Below are positions 35,939 through 45,042 of a DNA stretch of 64,000 bases, one piece after another (positions within the stretch are counted from its first letter, which is position 1; each line of letters opens with the position of its first letter). A program made the translations under genes and the position numbers. Under the pieces are notes generated by a model that was not told the origin of the DNA, searched no databases, and was given only the letters and a program-made list of their open reading frames with translations. The DNA comes from Desulfonatronum lacustre DSM 10312 (GTDB taxonomy: Bacteria > Desulfobacterota > Desulfovibrionia > Desulfovibrionales > Desulfonatronaceae). The DNA lies in contig NZ_KI912608.1 in the NCBI RefSeq assembly GCF_000519265.1, positions 3,585,921-3,649,920 of the forward strand, read 5' to 3'.

Positions 35939-36859
35939 CTACTGTGGCGGTCCACCGGCGGCGGCCTCCAGGCTGTTTTCAGATGTCCGGATGACCGTTT
36001 CCGCCAGTTGCAAGAGGGCGCGCTTGGCCGGCGTGTCCTCGTCCAGCATGACCACCGGCTTGCCCAGGTCACCGGCGACCACGGCCGCGGGGTCCAGGGG
36101 GATGGCGCCGAGAAATTCCAGCCCGTACTTTTTGGCCAGGGTCTCTCCTCCGCCGGTTTTGAACAGTTCGATCCGCTCGGAGCAGTGCGGGCAAATCAGC
36201 CCGCTCATGTTTTCCACCAGTCCGAGAATGTTGGCGTGGGCGTACTGCAGGAAGTTGATGGCCTTGCGCACGTCGGCCAAGGAGATTTCCTGGGGCGTGG
36301 TGACCACGATGCTCAGGGCCTCGGGAATGGTCTTCAGCACGGTCATGGGCTCGTCCCCGGTTCCGGGGGGAGAGTCCACCACCAGATAGTCCAGGTGGCC
36401 CCAATCCACGTCGGCGATGAACTGGCGGATGGCCGCGGTTTTCATCGGACCACGCCAGAGCACGGCTTGATCCGGATCTTGGAGCAAGGATTCCATGGAG
36501 ACGACGAAGAGACGTTCTCCGTATCGTTTCGGCGAGATCAGCGAACCCCGTGACTGTTCCAGGGGGCCGGACAGACCCAGGAGGTGCGGGACGCTTGGAC
36601 CGTGAATGTCCACGTCCAGCAGGCCCACGCGGTGTCCCTTCAGGGCCAGGGCCGCGGCCAGGTTCACGGCGATGGAACTTTTGCCGACCCCGCCCTTGCC
36701 GCTCATCACGAAGAGTTTGAAGCGGATGTTGTCCAGGGTGGATTTGATCAACTGATCCTGAACGTTACCGACGGCGGAACGTTCGCCGTGTCCGCTTTTT
36801 TTTCGCGACGGGCAGGTGGAACAGGATGCGTCGGATGAGGTGTTTGAAGCGTTGGTCAT
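35939..36859 (-). CDS. Mrp/NBP35-family iron-sulfur carrier ATPase
   Basis: The 306-residue P-loop ATPase has the deviant Walker A MSGKGGVGKSS, LLDVDIHGPSVP, VDSPPGTGDEP and a C-terminal CPHC pair. The N-terminus has CSTC, giving further cysteine ligands. Mrp/ApbC proteins bind and deliver [4Fe-4S] clusters to apoproteins. The start chosen (MTNASN) matches relatives; the frame is open to an ATG at 36964 that overlaps pcm by 11 bp. The many FeS enzymes in this organism, such as Qrc and Kor, would be clients. Confidence 0.88.
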   Translation of the reverse strand: MTNASNTSSDASCSTCPSRKKSGHGERSAVGNVQDQLIKSTLDNIRFKLFVMSGKGGVGKSSIAVNLAAALALKGHRVGLLDVDIHGPSVPHLLGLSGPLEQSRGSLISPKRYGERLFVVSMESLLQDPDQAVLWRGPMKTAAIRQFIADVDWGHLDYLVVDSPPGTGDEPMTVLKTIPEALSIVVTTPQEISLADVRKAINFLQYAHANILGLVENMSGLICPHCSERIELFKTGGGETLAKKYGLEFLGAIPLDPAAVVAGDLGKPVVMLDEDTPAKRALLQLAETVIRTSENSLEAAAGGPPQ

Positions 36860-36953
36860 GGGTATCTTTTTTTGAGAGACGGTGTTGACTGGAGCGCTGG
36901 AGCCGGAGTTCCGGTGCGATGGCTCATCCTTGGCCGGTTGAGAGCTGACTTGG

Positions 36954-37598
36954 TCACCAACCATGGGCGCCGATCAAGTCGACGAACATGACGGCCCCAA
37001 GGTTCGCTTTCATAATTTTGCCTTCTTTCTTGACGAAGCGGATCAGCTCCTGGCTGCGCTGCCTGGCGCCCACGGGGATGATCAGAATGCCGGATTCGTC
37101 CAGCTGTTCCAGCAGGGGCGGAGGCACGTCGGGCCCGCCGGCGGTGACCATGATTCGTTGGAACGGACTTTCTTCCGGCCAGCCCATGGTTCCGTCGTCC
37201 AGTTTCAGGTGGACGCTGAAATAGCGCATTTTGTTCAGGCGGGTCAGCGCCGCGGAGTAGAGGGGCTGGACGCGCTCCACGGAATAGACCTCGGCTCCCA
37301 TTTCCGCCAATATCGCCGCTTGATAGCCGGACCCGGTCCCGATTTCCAAAACTCGCATCCCAGGTTGAACATTCAGCACGGCCGTCATCAGGGCCACGAT
37401 GAACGGCTGGGAGATGGTCTGGCCGTAGCCGATGGGCAGGGGATGATCTTCGTATGCCTGGGAGCGCAGGGCCTCTTCCACGAACAGATGTCGGGGAACT
37501 TTGCGCATGGCGGAGAGCACCGCCGGATCTGTAATGCCTCGCGACTCGATCTGTTCACGGACCATCCGCTCTCGATTGCGTTTCGGGTCGATTCTCAA
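36954..37598 (-). CDS. pcm: Protein-L-isoaspartate O-methyltransferase
   Basis: Pcm methylates isoaspartyl residues to start repair of damaged proteins. The 214-residue SAM enzyme has [29 protein letters not shown] and [18 protein letters not shown]. The frame starts with TTG at 37598; an ATG at 37565 (MVREQI) is the alternative, though relatives usually have about ten residues before that position. It lies upstream of the Mrp gene. Confidence 0.93.
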   Translation of the reverse strand: MRIDPKRNRERMVREQIESRGITDPAVLSAMRKVPRHLFVEEALRSQAYEDHPLPIGYGQTISQPFIVALMTAVLNVQPGMRVLEIGTGSGYQAAILAEMGAEVYSVERVQPLYSAALTRLNKMRYFSVHLKLDDGTMGWPEESPFQRIMVTAGGPDVPPPLLEQLDESGILIIPVGARQRSQELIRFVKKEGKIMKANLGAVMFVDLIGAHGW

Positions 37599-37706
37599 TC
37601 CGGTGCCCCAGTACTCCTAAAAATCTTTCGCGCCGGCGACAAGCCGGAAACAGGAACCTTGAACCCCGGTTTGAAAACAAATTTTCGCGTCCAAGTCAAA
37701 CGTGGA

Positions 37707-37752
37707 CGGGCACGGGGTCGAGCGGGCGCGAGCCCGTCTCGTCCCGTGCCCG
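37707..37752. repeat. Hairpin between peroxiredoxin-like gene and pcm
   Basis: Perfect 10-bp arms cgggcacggg (37707-37716) and cccgtgcccg (37743-37752) enclose a shorter inner stem (cgggc/gcccg). No T-tract follows on either strand, so it is more likely an extragenic palindrome or an mRNA stabilising stem than a classical terminator. Confidence 0.55.
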
Positions 37753-37800
37753 GAAACGGTGACGAAGGCAAGGGGAGGAAAAACGCTGGAGGAAAAGAGA

Positions 37801-38424
37801 TCAGTCCGTGAGGGTCTGAAGACCTTGCATGACGATCTCCAGCGGCGGACGGATGTTGATATCCTCCACGTGCAGAAAGCGGATCAGCCCTTGTTTGTCG
37901 ATGAAGATCAGGGCCCGTTCCGTGGTCCCGTCGCCGCGCAACAGACCGTAGGCATCGGCGGTTTTGCCGTGGGGCCAGAAGTCGGAGAGCACTGGAAACC
38001 ACAGTCCGCCCATGGCTTGGAGCCAGGAGTGGAGCGTCGGGATGTTGTCCACGGTGATGCCCAGAATGATGGTCTCGTGACGGTCGAAGATGTCTTGCAG
38101 GATGTTGTATCCGGGCCACTGGTCGGAGCAGACCGGGGTCCAGGCGGCGGGCACGAAGGACAGCATGACGTTTTTTCGGCCATGGTAGTCGCTCAAGGCG
38201 ATGGTTTCGCCGTGTACCGCGGGCAGGGAAAAGTCGGGAGCCGGATCGCCGATCCGGACCTGCAACTCGCTGTCGATGGGTTTGAGTTTCGGGTTTTGAA
38301 AAATAGCTCCCTTGGCTCCATCAGGCGTGCCGGCCAGTGTGCTCCCCGCGGAGAGCAGCACCCAGAGAAGCCCAAGAAGCAGTGCCGTTCGTATCGTGAG
38401 TCTGGGGGCATGAGCGAGGCGCAT
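37801..38424 (-). CDS. Exported 1-Cys peroxiredoxin-like protein
   Basis: The 207-residue protein has a probable signal peptide (LLLGLLWVLLSAGSTLAG) and an AhpC/TSA-type redoxin domain: GDPAPDFSLPAVHGETIALSDY and a peroxidatic-type Cys99 in WTPVCSDQW. That is the only cysteine in the mature chain, so it would be a 1-Cys peroxidase relying on an external thiol. It probably acts in the periplasm against peroxides. A thioredoxin-like exported gene lies 8 bp upstream, so the two may work together. Confidence 0.82.
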   Translation of the reverse strand: MRLAHAPRLTIRTALLLGLLWVLLSAGSTLAGTPDGAKGAIFQNPKLKPIDSELQVRIGDPAPDFSLPAVHGETIALSDYHGRKNVMLSFVPAAWTPVCSDQWPGYNILQDIFDRHETIILGITVDNIPTLHSWLQAMGGLWFPVLSDFWPHGKTADAYGLLRGDGTTERALIFIDKQGLIRFLHVEDINIRPPLEIVMQGLQTLTD

Positions 38425-38432
38425 GGCGTCTC

Positions 38433-39005
38433 CTAGTGTTTGGCGGTGAGCATTTCTTTCAGAAAATCTTCCACGGAATCGAACGCTCCGAGGTGCGAGA
38501 GTCGAACAACATGGCCATTCTCAGCTGAGCCGGAGGGCTGGACAAGGACGAAATAGGGGGTGCCCACGCCGCCGAAGGTTTTGTGCAGGACGTAGTCCGG
38601 GTCGGAGACCAGAGGGAACGGGATGTCGTAACGCTCTTGAAACACCTGGACTTCAAGGTCCGAATTGCCCGCGCCGAGGCCCAAAATCTTGATCATGTCC
38701 GCCAACCCCTCGCGTTGAAGAGCGGCGTACAGCGCGTTCACCTCCGGCGCTTCGCGCTGGCAGATCGGACAATACATGCTGAAGATCTGGATCAGGACGG
38801 CCGGGGCGTCCATATCGGCCAGGGTAAACTGGGACGCTTCCGCGGACAAACCCAAGTAGCTCCGGTGCGTAGAGGACTCCGGAGCGGTCATGGAAAAGGC
38901 GGGAAGGTGATCCCCGACGGAGAAGGGTTCGTTTTGGGCGTGACCCGTGAGGATGAGGGCGAGGGTGAAAAGCGGAGTGAACAAAAGAGGGGCGAGGCGG
39001 CGCAT
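38433..39005 (-). CDS. Exported TlpA-like thioredoxin protein
   Basis: A 190-residue secreted thioredoxin-fold protein. It has a signal sequence (LFTPLFTLALILTGHAQ), then the active site CPIC (Cys79, Cys82) in FSMYCPICQREAP, and a cis-Pro-type GVGTPYFVLVQPSG. AGGAG six bases upstream fixes the ATG at 39005; the open frame extends farther but is not protein-like there. It could reduce or oxidise envelope proteins, possibly regenerating the neighbouring 1-Cys peroxiredoxin. Confidence 0.85.
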   Translation of the reverse strand: MRRLAPLLFTPLFTLALILTGHAQNEPFSVGDHLPAFSMTAPESSTHRSYLGLSAEASQFTLADMDAPAVLIQIFSMYCPICQREAPEVNALYAALQREGLADMIKILGLGAGNSDLEVQVFQERYDIPFPLVSDPDYVLHKTFGGVGTPYFVLVQPSGSAENGHVVRLSHLGAFDSVEDFLKEMLTAKH

Positions 39006-39085
39006 TGGGGACTCCTGTAGCAAGATTTGAGGGGCAGGGAACGGCGTCCTGACGACGGTGGAAGGGACATGGTCGAAAACGCCGA

Positions 39086-39127
39086 GCGGCCACGAACATG
39101 AAGAGTTTTTATCACGTTCGTGGCCGC
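39086..39127. repeat. 12-bp inverted repeat upstream of the TlpA-like gene
   Basis: Perfect arms gcggccacgaac (39086-39097) and gttcgtggccgc (39116-39127) flank an 18-base loop with five Ts. The repeat lies 81 bp upstream of the TlpA-like start, so it may be a regulatory site or an upstream terminator. No gene was found in the rest of 39006-39288. Confidence 0.55.
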
Positions 39128-39288
39128 TTGCAAGAAGTGTTTTCAGAAACTTGCGCACGTTTCGGCACCCCGGATCAAGCGCTGGGGAAATTGCCGCGCT
39201 TCTCACTTCCTGTCTGGAGGCCCGAATGTTTCCCTGATTACGCCGGTTGGAATGTGATCCGGCCTTGCTCCGGGTGGAGGAATCGACG

Positions 39289-39552
39289 TCAGTAACAGGG
39301 GTTGCACGGAGCGTAAGGCGGCAGCACGGGGTTTACCACCGTGGTCCTGGTGACGTAGGGCAGGTGATAGGGCGTGCAGTAGCCCACATAGCCCGGATGG
39401 CAACGGTGCGGTCCATAGGTGGGGAGCACGGGCACCGCGGCAGGGATGGGCTGGGTGATCACCGCCGGCGCGCAGGAGATGCGCGCGGGGCAACAGGAGG
39501 ACGTGGTCAGAGCCACGCCAGCCAGGATGAGGATGATCGTCAGGTATCTCAT
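39289..39552 (-). CDS. Small Cys-rich exported protein
   Basis: An 87-residue product with a hydrophobic signal (YLTIILILAGVALTTSSCC) whose first Cys may be lipidated. The remainder is rich in Pro, Tyr and Cys (CHPGYVGYCTPYHLPYV) and recalls short PYC-type lipoprotein spacers. No function is known. GGAG seven bases before ATG 39552 supports this start; the frame upstream to 39711 is not used. It lies 41 bp after the FlgO-PG gene. Confidence 0.65.
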   Translation of the reverse strand: MRYLTIILILAGVALTTSSCCPARISCAPAVITQPIPAAVPVLPTYGPHRCHPGYVGYCTPYHLPYVTRTTVVNPVLPPYAPCNPCY

Positions 39553-39593
39553 GGGAGTTCTCCATGCGGTTGTCCAGGATAAGGTTCCGGAGG

Positions 39594-40445
39594 TCATTGG
39601 CCTGTTCCCTTGAACAGCTCCCGTTGCGCCGAGAGGTCCCAGGTCGTTGGCGAGGCGAGCTGGCGGTTGGACTTGAAGCGATTCAACGCGGCCCGTGAGT
39701 TTTTTCCCCAAATGCCGTCGATCCGGTCGGTATAGTAATTCAATTCCGCCAGTCGGGCCTGGATCAGTCGGGCGGCCAGGGAGTTCTTGGGATCCAGGAG
39801 GATGGTCCCACGAGCCAATGGCCCCTCGGGCACGGTTTCGCGTTCCGGTTGCGCCGTGGAAGGTTGGGTTCGCTTGGGCTCAAACGTGGCGGTGTTTCTG
39901 GTCACCAACTCTTGAATTTCCCGAGTTTTGCGCAAGGTGACGTCCCGTGTGGCCAGAATGGCTCCGTCCAGGGTGCTGAGCAGCTTCGCGGATACGATCA
40001 TCGCGTTGTCGGTCGCCACGTAGGTGCCCACCAGCACGGCCTGGGTGTCGTGGTTGGTCCGCACGTCCCGCAGGTCGCGGGACAGGATCATTTCTCCGGC
40101 GTTTTGGCTGACGACCATGGACCCTTGGCGCAGTTTGAGTTCAACCACCCGGTAGCCGAGCTGGGACATTCGCGAGGCCACCTGTTCGCCCAGCAGTCGG
40201 CCAAAGGTGCTGGACGTGTTCAGGTCGTCCAGGTCCACGAAGCTGGTGAACAAGATAGGCCGGGTCCGGTCAACGTACTGAACCAAATTGTGTTCCAGTC
40301 CGTCGGCCAGGGCGTAGGCCAGTCCCTGGAAACCTTGGACGTGGGAGTAGGAACCAGAGCCGTAATACGGGTGGGTGGCCGAGACGGTTTGGGCCAAGGT
40401 CAGGGTTACGCTGAACAGAAGGGCGGCGATGAGGTTTCTGAGCAT
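39594..40445 (-). CDS. FlgO-family protein with peptidoglycan-binding C-terminus
   Basis: The 283-residue exported protein has a signal peptide ending near residue 23, then a FlgO-like domain (ILFTSFVDLDDLNTSSTFGR, LGEQVASRMSQLGYRVVEL, VLVGTYVATDNAMIVSAKLL) and a C-terminal PG_binding_1-type module (RLIQARLAELNYYTD, IWGKNSRAALNRFKSN). In Vibrio, FlgO supports flagellar rotation at the outer membrane. Here it is adjacent to a lipoprotein and faces a paralog across 41 kb. No flagellar genes are near. Confidence 0.88.
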   Translation of the reverse strand: MLRNLIAALLFSVTLTLAQTVSATHPYYGSGSYSHVQGFQGLAYALADGLEHNLVQYVDRTRPILFTSFVDLDDLNTSSTFGRLLGEQVASRMSQLGYRVVELKLRQGSMVVSQNAGEMILSRDLRDVRTNHDTQAVLVGTYVATDNAMIVSAKLLSTLDGAILATRDVTLRKTREIQELVTRNTATFEPKRTQPSTAQPERETVPEGPLARGTILLDPKNSLAARLIQARLAELNYYTDRIDGIWGKNSRAALNRFKSNRQLASPTTWDLSAQRELFKGTGQ

Positions 40446-40457
40446 GATTGCGTCTCC

Positions 40458-41189
40458 CTAGCGGTCCACGAGCTGGTAGTTGACCGTCGCCGGTTGGCTG
40501 GGCTGGGCGTGTTGCTTGTAGTGCCACCAGTCCGCGTCGTTGATGTAGTAAATGGAGGAATCCCGCATCAGGAAGTGTTCCTCGAAGACAAGGGACGAGG
40601 TGATCAGGACCTCCATCCTGGGCAGCTCGTGAGTGTAGGCCCCGGACTCCACGTTGACCTCCGCGGCTTCCAGCATGGCCTGGTTGACTAACGCGCCATG
40701 GCCGTCCGGGGTGAGCAGAGAGGAGCGCTGGACAAAAACGTCCGGGGCCAGAGCCTTGTAGATCCCTTTTCCCGTGCGCAGGACACGGTTGCCGTGGCGG
40801 ACCGCCTCAATGTCGAAACTCAGGACCATGACGTTGGTAAAGCCGCTGGACACGGCGATGTTCCGCTCCACCAGCTTGGTGATCAACAGGGCATGAAAGG
40901 ATTTGGCAAAGGGGGTCGTGCCGGACGGAGCCACGTGGACGGGAAACTGACGCTCCAGGACGCGACGCTCCAGGGCCTCGTGGACCCTGAGGGCCACGTC
41001 GTCGGCCAGGACTTCCCAATGCTGCACGGCCTGCATTTTGGGTTGGGTTTTCAAAGGGTAGGCCGTGGGAACGGGAACTTGGGACAAGACCGGCAACGGG
41101 GTGTAGACCATTTGCACCGGTTGCCTCGCGCATCCCGGACCGGCCAGGAGGACGAAGCCGAGGAGAATTCCGAGCAACATTGTCCGCAT
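40458..41189 (-). CDS. Putative lipoprotein of the FlgO locus
   Basis: The 243-residue protein starts with a hydrophobic signal ending AGPGC, so Cys20 may be lipidated. The remainder (KTQPKMQAVQHWEVLADDVA, then LERQFPVHVAPSGTTPFAK) is not in a family I recognise. It precedes the FlgO-PG gene by 12 bp, so it is probably its partner in the outer membrane. Confidence 0.72.
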   Translation of the reverse strand: MRTMLLGILLGFVLLAGPGCARQPVQMVYTPLPVLSQVPVPTAYPLKTQPKMQAVQHWEVLADDVALRVHEALERRVLERQFPVHVAPSGTTPFAKSFHALLITKLVERNIAVSSGFTNVMVLSFDIEAVRHGNRVLRTGKGIYKALAPDVFVQRSSLLTPDGHGALVNQAMLEAAEVNVESGAYTHELPRMEVLITSSLVFEEHFLMRDSSIYYINDADWWHYKQHAQPSQPATVNYQLVDR

Positions 41190-41458
41190 GTGACGTCGTT
41201 CCTTTGGTTACGTTCCGCGTGTCGGAGCACAGGGGCCCGGTTTTTCGGACACGCAAGGTTGGATCGAAATTTGCTAAAAGCCGAGATGAACTCGGAAGCG
41301 GGCAAATTTTGCATTCCGGATGAGCTCCGAAAATCAAGGTCAGGAAGATTTCCGTGCGCAGAGATTTATCCGGTTGCTCCTCTTATCGGCGGTCGTCCGG
41401 TTTTCTTTAGGGCAAGGGCGTGTCCGTTGCGGCACGGAATTGATGGAGAAGAAAAGTC

Positions 41459-42166
41459 ATGCTTAGGAAGATGTTCCCTGAATCAAGGCGGTGCGGCTTC
41501 GCGATGCTTTGGCTGGCCGGACTCTGGTTGGTCGGGTTCTGGCTGGTCGGATGCTCCCGGCCACATGGCCCGTACATCGCGCACCAACCGGCGGTGGAAC
41601 TGATCACGGTGCATTACACCGTGGCGGACACGCTGTACGAGGCCCTGTGCAAGCCGGAAGTCTGTGAAATGCCCCTGCTGATGTCCTCCTTCGTCATGCT
41701 GGAGGACCTGGACCGGACCAGCCCGCTGGGGCGGATCATCCCGCAGCAGATCGGCTCCCGCTTCGCCCAGCACGGCATGCACATGGTGGACGTGCGCCTG
41801 CGCACCCAGTCCCTGCTGGTGCGCAAGGGCCAGGGCGAGTTCGCGCTGTCCCGGGAACTGGACAAAATCAACCGGGACATCAACGCCTTCGCCGTGCTCA
41901 CCGGCACCTACTCCGTGGTCTACGGCCGGGTCTACGTCACGGCCATGATCCTGCGCAGCACCGACGGCGCGCTGCTGGCCTCCCTGGATTACTTCCTGCC
42001 CGTGGACCGTAGATCTCTACGACCAGGCGGCTTGGAAACCGCGCCCCCAGCTTTTCAGGTCCCTGGAGAGCTTCCCGAGCCCTTTGACGGCACGATTCAG
42101 CCATCCGTTCTGACGCGGCTGTCCTTTTTCCGCGACCGCGTCATGGGCGGCGAGCTCCAGGGTTGA
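41459..42166 (+). CDS. FlgO-family lipoprotein
   Basis: The 235-residue plus-strand protein has a lipoprotein signal ending LVGC (Cys32), with a tandem LWLAGLWLVGFWLVG pattern. It shares the FlgO domain with the gene facing it: SSFVMLEDLDRTSPLGRIIP, QQIGSRFAQHGMHMVDVRLR, LTGTYSVVYGRVYVTAMIL. It is divergently oriented from the FlgO-PG locus across 269 bp that carry no other gene. The last 60 residues are Pro-rich. Confidence 0.88.
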   Translation: MLRKMFPESRRCGFAMLWLAGLWLVGFWLVGCSRPHGPYIAHQPAVELITVHYTVADTLYEALCKPEVCEMPLLMSSFVMLEDLDRTSPLGRIIPQQIGSRFAQHGMHMVDVRLRTQSLLVRKGQGEFALSRELDKINRDINAFAVLTGTYSVVYGRVYVTAMILRSTDGALLASLDYFLPVDRRSLRPGGLETAPPAFQVPGELPEPFDGTIQPSVLTRLSFFRDRVMGGELQG

Positions 42167-42289
42167 GGTCGTCGTCAAGGAGCCTTGGGTCGTTGGATCT
42201 TCGGCGACGGAGGGGTCGTCTTGGGCTGGAATTTCACTCGCTCCGTCTATCGTTGAACCGCTGAACAACTGAACCAGGAACCTCCCCCG

Positions 42290-43144
42290 TTACATATAGC
42301 TCTCCATCAACCGCGTCAGCTTTACCCTGTCCGGGGTGCGCCCGAAGAGGGGGCCTTCCTGGAGGACGGGGAAGTGGGATTCGAAGGTGGGACGGGATTC
42401 GTCGCGGCGGATCACGCCGATGGGGATGCGGTCGCCGAACATCCGGGCCAGGGTCATGGCCTGATTCCAGTCCGCGGGGTCGTGGTCCTCCGGGATCTCC
42501 CAGACGCGTTCCTTATACCAGGAAAAGGTGTTCACCTTGTTGAAGGAGCCGCAGGGCTGGAGAATGTCCACCAGGGCGAAGCCCGGGAAGGCGTGGGCCT
42601 GGCGGATCAGGTCGGCCAGGTGGTCCGGCTTTCCGGCGAAGCCGCGGGCCACGAATCCGGCCTGCATGGCCACGGCCACGGCCACGGGGTTGAAGGCCTG
42701 TGAGGACGCTCCCTGGGGTTGGGCCTTGGTGGCGTGGCCGTGCTGCGTGGTGGGGCTGGCCTGGCCTTTGGTCAGGCCGTAGATCTGGTTGTCGTGGACC
42801 AGCATGGTGATGTCCGCGTTGCGCCGTAGCGCGGCCAGGAAATGGTTGCCGCCCTCGCCGTAGGAGCAGCCGTCTCCGCTTTCAACGAAAACGTGGAGCC
42901 CTGGGTTGGCCAGCTTGGCGCCGGTGGCCGCGGGCAAGGCCCTGCCGTGCAGGCCGTTGAAGACGTTGCAGCGCAGATAGTGCGGCGTCTTGGCCGCCTG
43001 GCCGATGCCGGAGACCATCAGCACTTGGTGGGGGGCCAGGCCGCTGTCGGCCAGGGCCTTTTTGAGCGCCTTGAGGATGGAGAAGTTTCCGCATCCCGGG
43101 CACCAGGCCGTTTCAAACTCCCCGAAATCTTCGATCGTCGTCAT
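42290..43144 (-). CDS. korB: 2-oxoacid:ferredoxin oxidoreductase, beta subunit
   Basis: The 284-residue thiamine-diphosphate subunit has WCPGCGNFSILKALKKAL, and the TPP/Mg motif ESGDGCSYGEGGNHFLAALR. Partner of KorA, it oxidatively decarboxylates 2-oxoacids (probably 2-oxoglutarate) to acyl-CoA with ferredoxin as electron acceptor. It ends in LTRLMESYM. The start overlaps the korA stop (ATGA). No separate ferredoxin-like subunit is beside them. Confidence 0.93.
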   Translation of the reverse strand: MTTIEDFGEFETAWCPGCGNFSILKALKKALADSGLAPHQVLMVSGIGQAAKTPHYLRCNVFNGLHGRALPAATGAKLANPGLHVFVESGDGCSYGEGGNHFLAALRRNADITMLVHDNQIYGLTKGQASPTTQHGHATKAQPQGASSQAFNPVAVAVAMQAGFVARGFAGKPDHLADLIRQAHAFPGFALVDILQPCGSFNKVNTFSWYKERVWEIPEDHDPADWNQAMTLARMFGDRIPIGVIRRDESRPTFESHFPVLQEGPLFGRTPDRVKLTRLMESYM

Positions 43145-44904
43145 GTGTCTCTCCCCACGGCCTTGCGGGATTCCTGTTCCCGGCCGGTTTCGACATTCAG
43201 TTCGCGCAAAATGTCAGCCGCTGTGAACGGCAGTCCGTCGTAGCGCAGGATGGAGCGGGAGACGCTGAATCCGACCTCCTTGCGCAGCAGTCCGGCGAAC
43301 TGCCCCGTGGCGTTGCTCTCGATGCAGACGGTTTCCCGGGCTTGCCGCAACCGCTCCAGAAACTGCTCCGGCCGCAGGGGCCAGACCTGACGGAAGTGGA
43401 GCAATCCCACGTTGCGTCCCTCCTTGCGCAGGATCTCCGCGGCCTCGTCCGCCGGTCCCAAGGTCGATCCCCAGCAGATCAGCAGCAGATCGCTCTGCTC
43501 GTCCCCGATGTAGGTCGGGGCCAGAGCGGCTTCCCGCAACCTCCGTTCCTTGGCCAGCCGCTTTTCGACCATCCGCTTTCGGATGGTCAGATCCTCGGTG
43601 ATATGTCCGTCCTCGGTATGCTCATCGCTGTCCAGGACCACCAGATGCTCTCCCGTGCCGGGCAGCAGCCGGGGGGATGCGCCGTCTTCGGTAAAGGCGT
43701 AGCGCTTGTAGTCGAGCGGTTGATCGCAGGTCCGGGCCGGGCGGAGTGGTTCGCTGAGCATGTCCAAATCAAACGGCGGGACGGCCTGGATGGTGTCGGC
43801 CAGGTATTGGTCGGTCATGACGATGACCGGACCTTGGGAGTGTTCGGCCAGGTTCACGGCGGCGTGGGTCAGGCGGAAGCACTCCTCGACGCTGCCAGGG
43901 GTAAGAATGGCTCGGGGAAACTCCCCGTGTCCGGCGTAGAGGGCCAGGTTCAGATCGCCCTGTTCGGTCCGGGTGGGCAGGCCGGTGGCCGGTCCGGGTC
44001 GTTGGCCCAGAACCAGCACCAGGGGGGTTTCGGTCATTCCGGCCAAACTGATTCCTTCGGTCATCAGGGCGAATCCACCGCCGGAGGTGGGCACGATGGC
44101 CGGCGCTCCGGCATAGGATGCGCCAAGGGCCATGTTCACCGCCGCGATCTCGTCCTCGGCCTGCTCCACCACCAGCCCGAAGTCCATGGCCGCGGCGCTC
44201 AGGGTCAGAGCCACGCCCGTGGCCGGGGTCATGGGGTAGAAGGCGCAGAAACGCGTGCCTGCGGCCAAGGCCCCCAGGGCTACGGCTTGGTTGCCGTTCA
44301 AGACCATGCGTCTGGTCGGCTTCGGAGGTTCGGGGAGGGGCTGAAAGGCCGCGGACTGTTCGGAGGCCCACGCCGCCGCGGCGTGAAGGACGTTCACGTT
44401 TTTCTCCGCCACGTCGGCCTTTTTTTTGGCGAAAGCTTCTCGAACCAAGTCCGTGGTCACGTTTTCTGGAAGCCCGAGGAGCCGGGCCGCGACTTCCAAG
44501 GCCACGATGTTGTGGAAGACTTTATTGGGGGCCAGCTCGGCGAAGGGAACGCGCAGGGCGCGGTCCCTTTTGGCTTCCTGATCTCCGTCCCTCGTTGCGG
44601 CTTGGTCGTCGTGTTCCGCGTCCATAAGGACCAGGGCGTTTTCGGTCAGCTCCTCGCGATGCAAGGAAATGCTTTCCCGGTTCAGGGCGATCAGGAGATC
44701 CACGTCCCGGATCCCGGCCCGGATCGGCCCGAGGCCGGTGCGCACGGCAAAGGTGTTGTGCCCGCCGCGAATGCGGGATTCGTACCCCTGGGTGACGAAA
44801 ATTTCATAGCCTGATCTGACCAGGGCCTTGGCCAGAAGCATGCCCACCGTGGCCAAGCCCTGCCCGGCTTCCCCGGCGATCAGGATGTTTTTGGATAGGC
44901 GCAT
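43141..44904 (-). CDS. korA: 2-oxoacid:ferredoxin oxidoreductase, fused gamma-alpha subunit
   Basis: In this 587-residue protein the gamma domain (residues 1 to about 190, with IAGEAGQGLATVGMLLAKAL and YESRIRGGHNTFAVRTG) is fused ahead of the alpha domain. The alpha domain (from MVLNGNQAVALGALAAGTRF) carries YPMTPATGVALTLS. The GGAG six bases before ATG 44904 fixes the start; the frame continues upstream but is non-coding. It supplies reduced ferredoxin or runs reverse carbon flow, fitting an anaerobe. Confidence 0.93.
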   Translation of the reverse strand: MRLSKNILIAGEAGQGLATVGMLLAKALVRSGYEIFVTQGYESRIRGGHNTFAVRTGLGPIRAGIRDVDLLIALNRESISLHREELTENALVLMDAEHDDQAATRDGDQEAKRDRALRVPFAELAPNKVFHNIVALEVAARLLGLPENVTTDLVREAFAKKKADVAEKNVNVLHAAAAWASEQSAAFQPLPEPPKPTRRMVLNGNQAVALGALAAGTRFCAFYPMTPATGVALTLSAAAMDFGLVVEQAEDEIAAVNMALGASYAGAPAIVPTSGGGFALMTEGISLAGMTETPLVLVLGQRPGPATGLPTRTEQGDLNLALYAGHGEFPRAILTPGSVEECFRLTHAAVNLAEHSQGPVIVMTDQYLADTIQAVPPFDLDMLSEPLRPARTCDQPLDYKRYAFTEDGASPRLLPGTGEHLVVLDSDEHTEDGHITEDLTIRKRMVEKRLAKERRLREAALAPTYIGDEQSDLLLICWGSTLGPADEAAEILRKEGRNVGLLHFRQVWPLRPEQFLERLRQARETVCIESNATGQFAGLLRKEVGFSVSRSILRYDGLPFTAADILRELNVETGREQESRKAVGRDT

Positions 44905-44962
44905 GAACGACTCCGGGGTGAAAGGTTGGCCGCATGTGTGCGGTCTGGAATTCGAAAAGAGC

Positions 44963-44998
44963 CTTGTCCCGGCGCGCGCCGCCGTGCGCCGGGACAAG
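44963..44998 (-). terminator. Terminator downstream of ferritin
   Basis: Perfect 13-bp arms cttgtcccggcgc and gcgccgggacaag (44963-44975 and 44986-44998) with a 10-base loop. On the minus strand the stem is followed by GGCTCTTTT. It begins 45 bp past the ferritin stop and lies ahead of korA. Confidence 0.75.
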
Positions 44999-45042
44999 AC
45001 GGCGTATCGTGGAGGATGCGTCGTGAAGCGGAAAAAATGCGG

